Positions 9,566 to 18,885 of a DNA stretch of 64,000 bases are shown here, one piece after another (positions within the stretch are counted from its first letter, which is position 1; every line of letters starts with the position of its first letter). Below the pieces are notes generated by a model that saw nothing but the letters and a program-made list of their open reading frames with translations, had not been told where the DNA came from and made no database searches. Origin of the DNA: CAVORD01 sp963698535 (lineage in GTDB: Bacteria > Bacteroidota > Bacteroidia > Bacteroidales > VadinHA17). Position numbers and translations under genes: made by a program. The stretch lies in contig CAVORD010000001.1 in NCBI GenBank assembly GCA_963698535.1, forward strand, positions 1,922,001-1,986,000, in the 5' to 3' direction.

Positions 9566-11707
9566 CTATTCCAGTGTCTGTAACAATATCTGCAGTATCT
9601 GTTTGCCGGCTCTGGCCACTGATGTTCCGGGCCCAAATATTGCGACAACGCCTGCTTTATAGAGAAAGTCATAATCCTGGGCAGGGATAACACCGCCTGC
9701 AATAACAAGTATATCCTCCCTGCCAAGCTTTTTCAGTTCAGCTATTACCTGAGGCACCAGAGTCTTGTGTCCTGCGGCAAGGCTCGAAACACCCAGTATG
9801 TGAACATCATTCTCCACTGCCTGTTTGGCTGCCTCAGCCGGTGTTTGAAATAGTGGCCCTATATCGACATCAAATCCGATATCGGCATAGCCTGTTGAGA
9901 CAACCTTTGCGCCGCGGTCATGACCATCCTGTCCCATTTTAGCTATCATTATCCTTGGCTGTCGTCCCTCTTTTTCGGCGAACTGAGTTGCAAGAAGCTG
10001 AGCCTCTTCGAACTCCTTATCGGACTTATATTCCGATGAGTATACTCCTGAAATTGATCTTATCACGGCTTTGTACCTCCCGACTATAGTTTCACATGCA
10101 TATGATATCTCTCCAAGTGTTGCCCTTTTACTGGCTGCATCTACTGCTAGTTCCAGCAGGTTACCCTCACCTGTTTTAACACATCTCGTAATGGCTGCCA
10201 GAGATTTCTGACACTCCTCTTCGTTGCGCTCGGCCCTTAATTTGGCCAGCCTCTTCAACTGCGACTCCCTAACGGTAGTATTGTCAACTTCAAGTATCTC
10301 CAGCGGATCTTCTATCGCCAGCCTGAAGCGGTTTGTCCCAACTATCACCTGTTGTCCGCTATCGATACGAGCCTGAGTTCTTGCCGCAGCCTCCTCTATT
10401 CTCATCTTGGGCACTCCCGACTCGATAGCCTTTGCCATACCACCAAGGCTCTCAACCTCTTCAATCAGCTTCCATGCCTTTTCGGCTATCTCCTTCGTAA
10501 GCGATTCAACATAATACGACCCCGCCCATGGATCTATCGACCTGCATATATTGGTCTCTTCCTGCAGATAGATCTGTGTATTCCGTGCTATCCTTGCCGA
10601 AAATTCGGTAGGTAATGCAATTGCTTCGTCGAGTGCATTGGTATGGAGACTCTGTGTATGTCCTAATGCCGCACCCATAGCCTCTATACATGTCCTTCCA
10701 ACATTATTGAACGGATCCTGTTCTGTTAGACTCCAGCCCGACGTCTGTGAATGGGTCCTCAACGCAAGCGACTTGGGATTCTTAGGGTTGAACTGACTAA
10801 CAAGTTTTGCCCAGAGCATTCTTGCAGCCCTCATCTTGGCAATCTCCATGAAGTGATTCATCCCTATTGCCCAGAAAAATGATAAGCGAGGGGCGAATGC
10901 ATCAACATCGAGACCTGCCCTGATGCCTGTCCGCAAATATTCCAGTCCGTCGGCCAGAGTATATGCAAGCTCTATATCGCATGTAGCTCCTGCCTCCTGC
11001 ATATGATATCCCGAAATGCTTATTGAATTGAATTTGGGCATATTCTTTGAAGTATAGGCGAATATATCGGCAATAGCCCTCATCGAAAACTCAGGGGGAT
11101 AGATATAGGTGTTACGGACCATGAACTCCTTAAGAATATCATTCTGTATTGTACCTGACAGCTCTTCCAGCTTTGCTCCCTGTTCCAGCGCCGCAACTAT
11201 ATAAAATGCCAGCACCGGAAGTACGGCCCCGTTCATGGTCATCGAAACAGACATCTTGTTGAGAGGTATCTGGTCGAAAAGGATATTCATGTCAAGAATG
11301 GAGTCCACAGCTACGCCTGCTTTGCCTACATCACCAACAACCCTTTCGTGGTCGGAATCATATCCCCTGTGTGTCGCCAGGTCAAAGGCTACCGATAATC
11401 CTTTCTGTCCGGCAGCCAGATTTCTCCGATAGAAAGCATTTGACTCCTCCGCTGTCGAGAAACCGGCATATTGCCTCACCGTCCAGGGCATCATAGCGTA
11501 CATGCCTGAATATGGCCCCCGCAGATAGGGTGGCAGACCTGCGGCATAATTCAGATGCTCAAGTCCTGCCAGGTCATCGGCAGTATAATATTTCTTTACC
11601 GGTATCAGTTCAGAAGTGATCCACTCCTCACCCTTAGCTCCTTCAGCACCCTTCTTAACCGTTTGCTTCAGGCTCTTAAGATCGTCATATTTGAATTTTG
11701 GTCTCAT
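9566..11707 (-). CDS. mutB: Methylmalonyl-CoA mutase large (catalytic) subunit
   Basis: 713 residues, normal for the family. An N-terminal TIM barrel binds substrate (GPYSGMYAMMPWTVRQYAGF, THRGYDSDHERV, RTHSQTSGWSLTEQDPFNN). The C-terminal cobalamin domain has the B12 lower-ligand motif GQDGHDRGAKV at about residues 588-598, with AGGVIPAQDY downstream. It interconverts (R)-methylmalonyl-CoA and succinyl-CoA with adenosylcobalamin, the key step of the propionate pathway. The gene starts 18 nt after mutA, so the two form an operon encoding the heterodimer. Confidence 0.97.
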   Translation of the reverse strand: MRPKFKYDDLKSLKQTVKKGAEGAKGEEWITSELIPVKKYYTADDLAGLEHLNYAAGLPPYLRGPYSGMYAMMPWTVRQYAGFSTAEESNAFYRRNLAAGQKGLSVAFDLATHRGYDSDHERVVGDVGKAGVAVDSILDMNILFDQIPLNKMSVSMTMNGAVLPVLAFYIVAALEQGAKLEELSGTIQNDILKEFMVRNTYIYPPEFSMRAIADIFAYTSKNMPKFNSISISGYHMQEAGATCDIELAYTLADGLEYLRTGIRAGLDVDAFAPRLSFFWAIGMNHFMEIAKMRAARMLWAKLVSQFNPKNPKSLALRTHSQTSGWSLTEQDPFNNVGRTCIEAMGAALGHTQSLHTNALDEAIALPTEFSARIARNTQIYLQEETNICRSIDPWAGSYYVESLTKEIAEKAWKLIEEVESLGGMAKAIESGVPKMRIEEAAARTQARIDSGQQVIVGTNRFRLAIEDPLEILEVDNTTVRESQLKRLAKLRAERNEEECQKSLAAITRCVKTGEGNLLELAVDAASKRATLGEISYACETIVGRYKAVIRSISGVYSSEYKSDKEFEEAQLLATQFAEKEGRQPRIMIAKMGQDGHDRGAKVVSTGYADIGFDVDIGPLFQTPAEAAKQAVENDVHILGVSSLAAGHKTLVPQVIAELKKLGREDILVIAGGVIPAQDYDFLYKAGVVAIFGPGTSVARAGKQILQILLQTLE

Positions 11708-11725
11708 CTCTTTCTAATCAATATT

Positions 11726-13558
11726 TTAACCCTTGATAAGGGCGGTAAATGTCCTCATTGTCTCAAGTACGTTCGATCGCATACTTATAAAATACTTTAT
11801 ACCAGCCTCCTGCAACATTGGTGCCGATGCCGGTGCCCCTGCTATAACAAGATGAGCTTTACCATTCAGCAGTTTATAAGCCTCAGGCCCTGCTGTTTCA
11901 TACTCATCATCAGAGCTGCATAAAACCACAAAATCAGCTCCGGCAGCAGCTTTTACTCCCTCCTCAATGGTTGCAAAACCATTAGTGTCGATCACACGGA
12001 ATCCGGCCGTGTTGAAGAAATTCTGTGAGAACTGAGCCCTGGCCTTACGCATGGCAAGATTACCATAGGTGAGAAGGAAGACAACAGGCTGTTTGGGAAG
12101 GGCTGATACCTCCAAACGTAGTTTTTCAAACTCCTCAGCACCCCTGAATATTCTCACCGGAGTAACTTTAACGCCTTCTCCTGCGGCTACCGGTTCAGTG
12201 GTTGATGGTGCAGCAGCTATTTTTTCCTTGTCATCGGCATATTGATTGGTCCCAAGCAGTATTTCCCTTTTGAAGGCAATATCCGATACTCTTTTGGAGG
12301 ATGTTCCGGATACTCTCTTCTGAACTTCGCCCTCAGTAAGCTGTTTCAGGAAGCCACCCTTGTCCTCCGTTTCAACAAATAGTTTCCATGATTCTGCCGA
12401 CAGTGATGATGTAAGGTTCTCAATGTAGTATGAGCCTGCTGAAGGGTCAATCACCTTATCAAAGTGAGCTTCTTCCTTTAGAAGAAGTTGCTGGTTGCGT
12501 GCTATCCTCTCCGAAAACTCGCCAGGTTTTCTGAATACCTTATCGAAAGGGTCAACAGTAAGTGAATCGGTACCACCCAGAGTGGCCGACATGGCTTCTG
12601 TTTGTGTGCGCAGCATGTTAACATAAGGGTCAAAAACAGTTTTGTTCCATTCCGACGTCTCACAGTGAATGTTCATGCAGACATCTGTGCCGTAGCTCCT
12701 GGTTACCATTGCCCACAATACCCTTGCTGCTCTCAGCTTGGCTATCTCCATGAAATAGTTGGAGCCTATTGCAAAGGTGAATCCCATGCCGCGTGCAGCT
12801 TCTTCTGCATCGATCCCACGTGTTGTAAGTGCATGCATATACTCCGAGCCAAGCGATATTGCAAATCCTATCCCGGTCACTATATCGGCACCTGCATTGT
12901 TAAAAGCCGTAGCCTGTATCTGCAGCTTCCTTAAGGATGTGAACTCCTTACCTGCTTTATAAAGATCGGCAACATAGTCGAATGCTTTGTCGGTGGTCGT
13001 GCACAGCGATCCGTTGACCATAAGCTTTGTAAGCGGATCGGCCTCTATTGATCCTCTTACTGAAGCAGGATCTGTTCCTCTTTTTTTAATGATACTCTTT
13101 AGTGCTTCAAGCAGCTCGAGCGCCTTCCCTTTAACGGAAAAATTCAACTCTATGCTCTCGGTTTCGATATCAGTGAGCAGTACTTCAAGGTTTTTTTCTG
13201 AAACAGAATCAGGATCGGTAATCTCAAAACATAAAGAATCGACACCTCTCATCAGTATATCCAGAGCCTTGGCATTGGCTGCTCTGTAATCAGTTACTTT
13301 AATATCCTGCCTTATGAACCAGCTGTTGTCATCCTTTTTACCGCTCCTTACATATGGCCATTGGCCAGGCAGAGAGTCGGGATGATTAAGCCCTTCAAGG
13401 TCCTCGCTCCTGTAAAACGGATTAACACTGAATCCCTCATTGGTTTTCCACACAAGCCTCTTTTCGAAGTCGGCACCTTTAAGGTCGGTGGTGATCTTCT
13501 CCATCCACTTCTCAGTAGATATCGGTGGAAATTTTTCAAACAATCTTTGTCCTGCCAT
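11726..13558 (-). CDS. mutA: Methylmalonyl-CoA mutase small subunit
   Basis: 610 residues, homologous to the large subunit over the barrel (IHCETSEWNKTVFDPYVNMLRTQTEA, RIARNQQLLLKEEAHFDKVIDPSAGSYY). The C-terminal Rossmann domain lacks the DxHxxG cobalamin motif; it reads VVFLLTYGNLAMRKARAQF instead. That is normal for the non-catalytic subunit, which stabilises the heterodimer. It is first in the mutA-mutB operon. No meaB/argK chaperone or epimerase gene is adjacent. Confidence 0.95.
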   Translation of the reverse strand: MAGQRLFEKFPPISTEKWMEKITTDLKGADFEKRLVWKTNEGFSVNPFYRSEDLEGLNHPDSLPGQWPYVRSGKKDDNSWFIRQDIKVTDYRAANAKALDILMRGVDSLCFEITDPDSVSEKNLEVLLTDIETESIELNFSVKGKALELLEALKSIIKKRGTDPASVRGSIEADPLTKLMVNGSLCTTTDKAFDYVADLYKAGKEFTSLRKLQIQATAFNNAGADIVTGIGFAISLGSEYMHALTTRGIDAEEAARGMGFTFAIGSNYFMEIAKLRAARVLWAMVTRSYGTDVCMNIHCETSEWNKTVFDPYVNMLRTQTEAMSATLGGTDSLTVDPFDKVFRKPGEFSERIARNQQLLLKEEAHFDKVIDPSAGSYYIENLTSSLSAESWKLFVETEDKGGFLKQLTEGEVQKRVSGTSSKRVSDIAFKREILLGTNQYADDKEKIAAAPSTTEPVAAGEGVKVTPVRIFRGAEEFEKLRLEVSALPKQPVVFLLTYGNLAMRKARAQFSQNFFNTAGFRVIDTNGFATIEEGVKAAAGADFVVLCSSDDEYETAGPEAYKLLNGKAHLVIAGAPASAPMLQEAGIKYFISMRSNVLETMRTFTALIKG

Positions 13559-13678
13559 AATGCTAAATTCTTACGCCCTGCAAATTAAGGCTATATATAA
13601 ACAGTAATAAATGCGATTTGTCATTATTAGATCCAAATAAAAGGATTAGAAACTCAGACAGATATGATTTTTAACGGT

Positions 13679-14768
13679 TTACAAAGCCCCGAATTCCATC
13701 AGGAATGCCTTGATAAATCCGTTAAGCCCCCCGTCAAGTACTGCCTGAACATTACCAGTTTCGTAACCTGTACGCAGATCCTTTATCATCTTGTATGGAT
13801 GAAGCACGTATGACCGTATCTGTGAGCCCCACTCGATCTTCTTCTTCGCACCTTCAATTATTGCCTGCTCCTCCATTCTCTTGCGCAATTCAAGCTCATA
13901 AAGGTGCGACTTGAGGATACGTAAAGCATTATCCTTGTTTTTCATCTGAGAACGGGTCTCCTGGTTCTCAATAACAAGCCCCGATGGCTGATGCCGGAGC
14001 CTTACCGCCGTCTCCACCTTATTAACATTTTGTCCCCCTGCGCCACTCGACCTGAATGTCTCCCATGTAATATCGGCAGGGTTGATCTCTATTTCGATAG
14101 CATCATCCACCAGGGGAGATACAAATACTGAAGCAAAGGTGGTCTGTCGCTTGCCCTGCGCATTGAAAGGAGAGATCCTTACCAGACGGTGTACGCCATT
14201 CTCACTTTTTAGATAGCCATATCCCTTTTCCCCATCAAATTCAAGGGTTACCGACTTGATACCCACTTCATCGCCCGGCTGGAAATCCAGCTCCTTCACC
14301 TTATAACCGTTCGTCTCTCCCCACCGGATATACATACGCATAAGCATGTCGGCCCAATCGTTGCTCTCGGTGCCCCCTGCTCCGGCATTTATCTTCATTA
14401 TGGCACCCAGCTGATCTTCTTCCTTCCGGAGCATATTCCTTATCTCCAGATCACCAAGTATCGTCAGGGCTTTTTCATACTGCTCCTCGACCTCCTTTTC
14501 TGTTCCCTCGCCTTCCTTCCAGAACTGGAAGAGAACATTCATATCCTCTGTCGCACTTAGTAACTTATCGTATGATCCCGTCCAGCTCTTAAGTCCTGAT
14601 ATCTCCTTAAGCAACTCCTCAGCTGCCGGCGGGTCGTTCCAGAAGTCAGGCTCCCGGGTTATTTTCTCCTTCTCACTTATCTCCTTCTCTTTGCCGTCGA
14701 TGTCAAAGATACCTCCTTAACGCATCCCGGCGCTCAATAATTTCCCTTATCTGCTCTATTGTAACCAT
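13679..14768 (-). CDS. prfB: Peptide chain release factor 2 with programmed +1 frameshift
   Basis: A 21-codon leader frame starts at ATG 14768 (MVTIEQIREIIERRDALRRYL) and stops at TGA 14705-14703. Shifting +1 at CTT-TGA-C (skipping T14705) joins it to a frame that runs to 13679, giving about 362 residues. RF2 signatures are the anticodon-mimic SPF (VRISPFNAQGKR) and the catalytic GGQ loop (RSSGAGGQNVNKVET). The internal ATG at 14614 would remove part of domain 1 and is not the likely start. RF2 reads UGA and UAA, so low RF2 raises frameshifting, giving autoregulation. The gene is monocistronic here. Confidence 0.96.
14702..14717 (-). promoter_or_regulatory. prfB programmed +1 frameshift site
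   Basis: On the minus strand AGGAGG (14717-14712) stands 3 nt before CTT TGA C. This is the known recoding arrangement of bacterial prfB: an internal Shine-Dalgarno sequence, slippery CUU and an in-frame UGA followed by C. Confidence 0.95.
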
Positions 14769-14786
14769 AGTCGAAGAAATTTCCTG

Positions 14787-14794
14787 CAAAATTA
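14787..14794 (-). promoter_or_regulatory. Possible -7 element of prfB
   Basis: TAATTTTG on the minus strand, 19 nt before the prfB ATG, matches TAnnTTTG. I do not see a well-placed TTTG -33 box. Confidence 0.35.
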
Positions 14795-14860
14795 CTCAAT
14801 ATCGTCGGGCTTAACAAGTGGGCGGGATGAGGACACGATTTTTTATATTAAATTCGTTCT

Positions 14861-15316
14861 ATGATAAACAAACTCTTTAACCTCCTGCTGCGATGCAGGC
14901 CGGCGGCAAAGTATTTGCTCGCCTTATGGATCATTACCATCCTGATCCTCTCATCGCTTCCATCATCAGCATTCCCTCTATTAAGATCGAAAGAATTATC
15001 GTCAGGATCGACCACCTGGTCCACTTTATTGAGTATAGCATACTTTCATGGCTTACCTTTTATACATTTTGCCAGCATAAGATTAACATATACCTTAAGA
15101 AAGCTGATCATAATTTTTTCGGCCCTGGCTACTCTTTTCGATCGCCGATGAATCTCATCAATTGCTTATCCCCAGCAGGTCATTCAGCTTATACGACCTG
15201 TTAGCTGATTTCTAGGGTTATTGTTGGGATTCATCTTTCGTCTAATGAACACCGGTTATAGAATTGCTTCCTCCTCTCCTGAAATAATTGTCGTATTAAA
15301 AAATTTCCCGTTCTGA
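14861..15316 (+). pseudogene. VanZ-family membrane protein, broken by several frameshifts
   Basis: Pieces in three frames line up in order with a VanZ-like protein: a first helix ending in SSLPSSAFP (from ATG 14861), then IDHLVHFIEYSILSWLTFYTF, LIIIFSALATLF, ADESHQLLIPSRSFSLYDLLADF and LGLLLGFIFRLMN, ending at the TGA at 15314-15316. At least four frame changes are needed within 456 nt. VanZ-like proteins are small four-helix membrane proteins, first seen as accessory to teicoplanin resistance. The breaks are denser than elsewhere outside 57-64 kb, so this may be a true pseudogene rather than only sequencing error. Confidence 0.75.
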
Positions 15317-15488
15317 AGTCAGAACATCCCTTCTCCTGTCTAATTACAGGCCGGAAATTTTATCTTATAACATTGTCCTCAGCGTTTAGATTGACGTTAC
15401 AACAATGTATCATTAATGTAACCGATCTGTAACCGGCTTTCGGCAGGAGTTACTTCATCTTTGCCCGGAAACAATTGAAAAATCAAAA

Positions 15489-16013
15489 ATGAAAGCAGTT
15501 ATAAATTCAATAATCCTGATAATAATTTTCTCAACCAATTCTGTAATAGCCCAGACCGGTAAAATTGAAGGAATTGTAATTGATCAGGAAAGTGGTATCA
15601 CACTTGTGGGCTCAACAGTAACTATCGACGGAACTACAATAGGAACAACAACTGATATAGATGGTAGATTCTCTCTAAACAATATTGCCCCGGGTACCTA
15701 TAAGGTTAAAATCAGCTTTGTTTCATATTCCCCGGTATTAATCGACAGTGTTATCGTTGAGGCAGGTAATGTGAGTTTGTTACAAACAATCGGACTGGTA
15801 GAAAACATGGTTTCCGCCGGTGACATTACAGTATCCGCAATCCGGAAGACAAATACCGACATGTCGGTTATAAGTATAATTAGAAGCGCACCCAATGTTG
15901 CATCGGGTATCTCCAGTCAGCAGATTTCGAGGACTCTCGACAAGGATGCATCAGAAGTAATAAGGCGAATACCCGGTATTACCATACAGGATGATGATTT
16001 GTCAAAGACCTAA
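15489..16013 (+). pseudogene. TonB-dependent receptor remnant (N-terminal domain and start of plug only)
   Basis: 174 residues: a signal peptide ending NSVIAQ, a CarboxypepD_reg-like domain (about 22-105, GKIEGIVIDQESGITLVGS...GTTTDIDGRFSLNNIAPGTYKVKISFVSY), then the beginning of a plug (ISRTLDKDASEVIRRIPGI). The frame then ends at DDDLSKT. An intact receptor would continue for about 700 more residues with the rest of the plug and the barrel, and none of these is found downstream, where the amidohydrolase gene begins 10 nt later. The simplest reading is a deletion that fused the receptor's 5' end to the next gene's leader. Confidence 0.75.
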
Positions 16014-16023
16014 CCAAATGATC

Positions 16024-17556
16024 ATGAAAAACAGGAATTCACTTCTAGCTTTGGGAATCATTTTTCTCTCATTCATTCCACTTGCTGCTAATTCACAGGA
16101 TCCATCATCACAGGTGCTCCTGGGAAAGGCTGACCAGTATAAGGCAAAGAAAATAGCACTCGACTACCTTTCAGAAGATAAGGCACTCGAATTGTACGGA
16201 TCTGTCTCCGACAGCATCTGGAATTTTGCCGAGCTCGGTATGCAGGAGTTCAGGTCTTCGGCTCTGCTGATATCTCTTCTTGAAGCTGAAGGATTTACAG
16301 TCGAAAAGAATATAGCAGGCATACCCACTGCCTTCATAGCCTCATGGGGTAGCGGCAAACCCGTAATAGGTGTTCTGGGAGAGTACGATGCCCTGCCGGG
16401 AATATCACAGAAACCCCTTACGACGGTTAAAGATCCTATTGTCATCGGCGGACCGGGCCATGGCTGCGGTCATAATATGATGGGAACCGCCGGTGTAGCT
16501 GCAGTAATTGCCGTTAAGAAGGCCATGGAGAAAGAGAAGATCGCGGGAACAATAAGGTTTTATGGCTCACCGGCTGAAGAGACTGTGATAAGCAGACCTT
16601 ATATGGTTAGAGCGGGGGTGTTTAAAGATGTCGACGTTGTAATTGACAACCACGCTTCATCCGATTTTGGAACAGGTTACGGAGTAAGTGGCAATGCAGT
16701 TATTTCAGTGCTCTTCACATTCGAAGGAAGAACGGCCCACTCAGCAGGAGCTCCCTGGGCAGGAAGAAGTGCCCTTGATGCCGTTGAAATAATGAATGTC
16801 TCTGCCAACTACCTGCGCGAACATCTTCACTATACTCATCGCCTGCACTATGTTATTACCGACGGCGGACAGGCACCCAATGTTGTACCCGACGCAGCTA
16901 CTGTATGGTATTACGTCAGAAACACTGATGACCGTATCGAGGATATGTATGAAAGAGTTGTTAACTGTGCGAAAGGTGCGGCCCTGGCAACAGGAACACA
17001 ACTGACAGATATAAGGGTACTTACAGGTGTCCATCAGAGACACTCTAACCAAACGGTGGCAGAACAACTTCAGCGCAATATTGAACTGATAGGACTGCCC
17101 CAATGGACAGAGGAAGAGAACAATTTCGCCATAGGATTGCAGTCATCACTGGAAGCCAAGGAGAAGGGCTATCCTGTAAAAGTAAACGGTATCCGCCAGC
17201 GTCCGGAGATACAAGTTGGAGGAGGATCATCTGATGTTGGAGATGTTACCCTTGTAGCACCCACGGCAACCGTCAACTTCCCCGGCGGTGTTCCCGGCGC
17301 TATTGGTCACCACTGGTCGGCTGTAAGCTCATACTATGGTTCAGCTGCCCGCAAAGGAGTGATAGCCGGAGCAAAGGTGATGTCGGCAACGGCCCTGGAT
17401 TATCTTACCAATAAACCGTTGCTTGAAAAAACAAGAAAAGAGTTTGAGGAGTACAGCAAAACACATCCGTACAAATCATTTCTCCCTGAGGATGCAATGC
17501 CTCCACTCGACCTCAACAGGGACATAATGCAGAAGTTCATCAATTCGAATAGGTAA
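16024..17556 (+). CDS. M20 amidohydrolase, AbgB-like, exported
   Basis: About 510 residues from the ATG at 16024, chosen because it directly begins a signal peptide (MKNRNSLLALGIIFLSFIPL); the frame itself opens at 15991. Metal-binding motifs of the M20 family are visible: GVLGEYDALPGIS, GPGHGCGHNMMGTAGV, GSPAEETVISRPYMVRAGVF and a C-terminal GGGSSDVGDVTLVAPT. The dimerisation-domain motif FEGRTAHSAGAPWAGRSALDAVE is also present. This set resembles aminobenzoyl-glutamate utilisation protein B, which cleaves amide-linked aminobenzoyl or acyl-amino acids. The exact substrate is unknown, and export to the periplasm suggests scavenging. Confidence 0.88.
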   Translation: MKNRNSLLALGIIFLSFIPLAANSQDPSSQVLLGKADQYKAKKIALDYLSEDKALELYGSVSDSIWNFAELGMQEFRSSALLISLLEAEGFTVEKNIAGIPTAFIASWGSGKPVIGVLGEYDALPGISQKPLTTVKDPIVIGGPGHGCGHNMMGTAGVAAVIAVKKAMEKEKIAGTIRFYGSPAEETVISRPYMVRAGVFKDVDVVIDNHASSDFGTGYGVSGNAVISVLFTFEGRTAHSAGAPWAGRSALDAVEIMNVSANYLREHLHYTHRLHYVITDGGQAPNVVPDAATVWYYVRNTDDRIEDMYERVVNCAKGAALATGTQLTDIRVLTGVHQRHSNQTVAEQLQRNIELIGLPQWTEEENNFAIGLQSSLEAKEKGYPVKVNGIRQRPEIQVGGGSSDVGDVTLVAPTATVNFPGGVPGAIGHHWSAVSSYYGSAARKGVIAGAKVMSATALDYLTNKPLLEKTRKEFEEYSKTHPYKSFLPEDAMPPLDLNRDIMQKFINSNR

Positions 17557-17571
17557 TTCTTATATTGGCAC

Positions 17572-17579
17572 TATCTTTG
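17572..17579 (+). promoter_or_regulatory. -7 element upstream of the small lipoprotein gene
   Basis: TATCTTTG fits TAnnTTTG and lies 28 nt before the ATG at 17607. The -33 position is poor. Confidence 0.4.
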
Positions 17580-17606
17580 TGCCATAAAAGCCAAATACCT
17601 ATTCCT

Positions 17607-18059
17607 ATGACAAAGAAAGTTCTGTTGACCGTTCTTATATCCGGACTTATACTTCTTTCAGCCTGTAAGGGCTTCAAATACCACGTCTATGGGTTCGAGT
17701 TTACCAATGAAACCGACCGCGATGTGTCTGTATCGTTCCTTGTTAAGACAGGATCACCTTATACTGCCAGTCTTAAACCAGGGGCCGACACAATATTCTA
17801 TCAGGAGCGTCGTATGGCAAAAGACTTCGACAATCCTGTATCGATGTTCAGGGAGTATTTCAGGGAGGTAAAGATATTCTTCAGCGGAATAACTCCTTAT
17901 GTAAAGTTTGAAGAGGGTTACGACCCCCTTAACTTCAATCCGGAATATGATATCTTCGAGCTGACAAAAGCATGGGAATTCGCAATCAGGGACATGGACA
18001 ATCCCGCCGGCAGGATGGGATCCGGAGCTATATATCTATACCCTGCGCATCAAACCTGA
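17607..18059 (+). CDS. Small hypothetical lipoprotein
   Basis: 150 residues from the ATG at 17607, which places a lipobox (ILLSAC) at residues 15-20; the upstream in-frame ATG at 17565 would add a charged leader and spoil it. The mature part (KYHVYGFEFTNETDRDVSVSF, GADTIFYQERRMAKDFDNP) looks like a compact beta protein. I do not recognise a family. It follows the amidohydrolase by about 50 nt but has its own promoter-like element. Confidence 0.65.
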   Translation: MTKKVLLTVLISGLILLSACKGFKYHVYGFEFTNETDRDVSVSFLVKTGSPYTASLKPGADTIFYQERRMAKDFDNPVSMFREYFREVKIFFSGITPYVKFEEGYDPLNFNPEYDIFELTKAWEFAIRDMDNPAGRMGSGAIYLYPAHQT

Positions 18060-18163
18060 AAATGTGCTGATCCAGCTTAAATAAAGTCAAACTCATTTCA
18101 CACATTTTTATCTCTTATTGACCAGGCTATTTTACAATTTTAAGAAATTTGTAATTTAGCTGT

Positions 18164-18709
18164 ATGTCTCGCGGCTATAGGATTACTGACCAACATGGCC
18201 TGTACTTTCTGACTTTTCAGGTTGTCGACTGGATAGACCTTTTCAGCCGCAAGAATTATCGTGACATTATAATTGACTCACTGAAGTATTGCATTGATAA
18301 CAAGGGATTGCAGCTTTTCGCATATGTTATTATGACCAACCACATCCATCTGATCGCAAACTGTCCTGAAGGCAATTTAAGCGATGTTATACGGGATTTC
18401 AAGAAATTCACTTCTAAAAGTTTTCTGGACATCGCGATCACAGTCACAGAAAGCCGCCGTAGCTGGATGATCGACAGATTCAGAGCACATGCTGCGTCAC
18501 ATAAACGCAATGAAAATTTTCAGATCTGGACACACGAAAACCACCCGATAGAACTCTATTCAGGTAAGTTTGTCAGTCAAAAACTTAATTATATTCACAA
18601 TAATCCTGTAAAGGCAGGCATTGTTGAAAAACCGGAAGACTATCAATATTCAAGTGCAAGAAACTATGCCGGATTGGATGCAAAAATTGAAGTTACCTTG
18701 TTGTTTTAA
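18164..18709 (+). CDS. REP-associated tyrosine transposase (RAYT, Y1_Tnp)
   Basis: 181 residues with the Y1 HUH nuclease fold. The metal-binding HxH is in MTNHIHLIANC (about 59-69), and the catalytic tyrosine is probably in KLNYIHNNPVKAGIV (about 142-156), the RAYT-type C-terminal motif NPV-AG. RAYTs are single-copy, domesticated relatives of the IS200 transposase that act on short palindromic (REP) sequences. A perfect palindrome lies about 120 nt downstream (18828-18850). No IS ends are seen, so it is probably a stationary RAYT rather than an IS. Confidence 0.88.
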   Translation: MSRGYRITDQHGLYFLTFQVVDWIDLFSRKNYRDIIIDSLKYCIDNKGLQLFAYVIMTNHIHLIANCPEGNLSDVIRDFKKFTSKSFLDIAITVTESRRSWMIDRFRAHAASHKRNENFQIWTHENHPIELYSGKFVSQKLNYIHNNPVKAGIVEKPEDYQYSSARNYAGLDAKIEVTLLF

Positions 18710-18827
18710 TCTGAATAGTTGTTTTTTAAACAATATGCAATTATTGGATAGATGATGTGTCTTGCCGTACTCTGCAGATGTTCATAATCAATTAACTAAG
18801 CTGCTGACTATATTTGATAGCAAAGCT

Positions 18828-18850
18828 GTTCGTAGTCTGAGACTACGAAC
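18828..18850. repeat. Perfect 10-bp inverted repeat between convergent genes
   Basis: GTTCGTAGTC-TGA-GACTACGAAC. It sits between the RAYT gene and the convergent collagen/C1q gene. There is no T-run, so it may be a REP-like substrate of the RAYT rather than a terminator. Confidence 0.7.
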
Positions 18851-18885
18851 TACCGCATAATAACTAAACTATCAATATTAGATCT

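Noticed and set aside
14614..14614. Internal ATG as the real prfB start
   Set aside because: The upstream leader frame and recoding site encode the normal N-terminal domain.
15317..15488. Regulatory RNA before the TonB remnant
   Set aside because: No conserved structure or terminator could be recognised; the region is AT-rich only.
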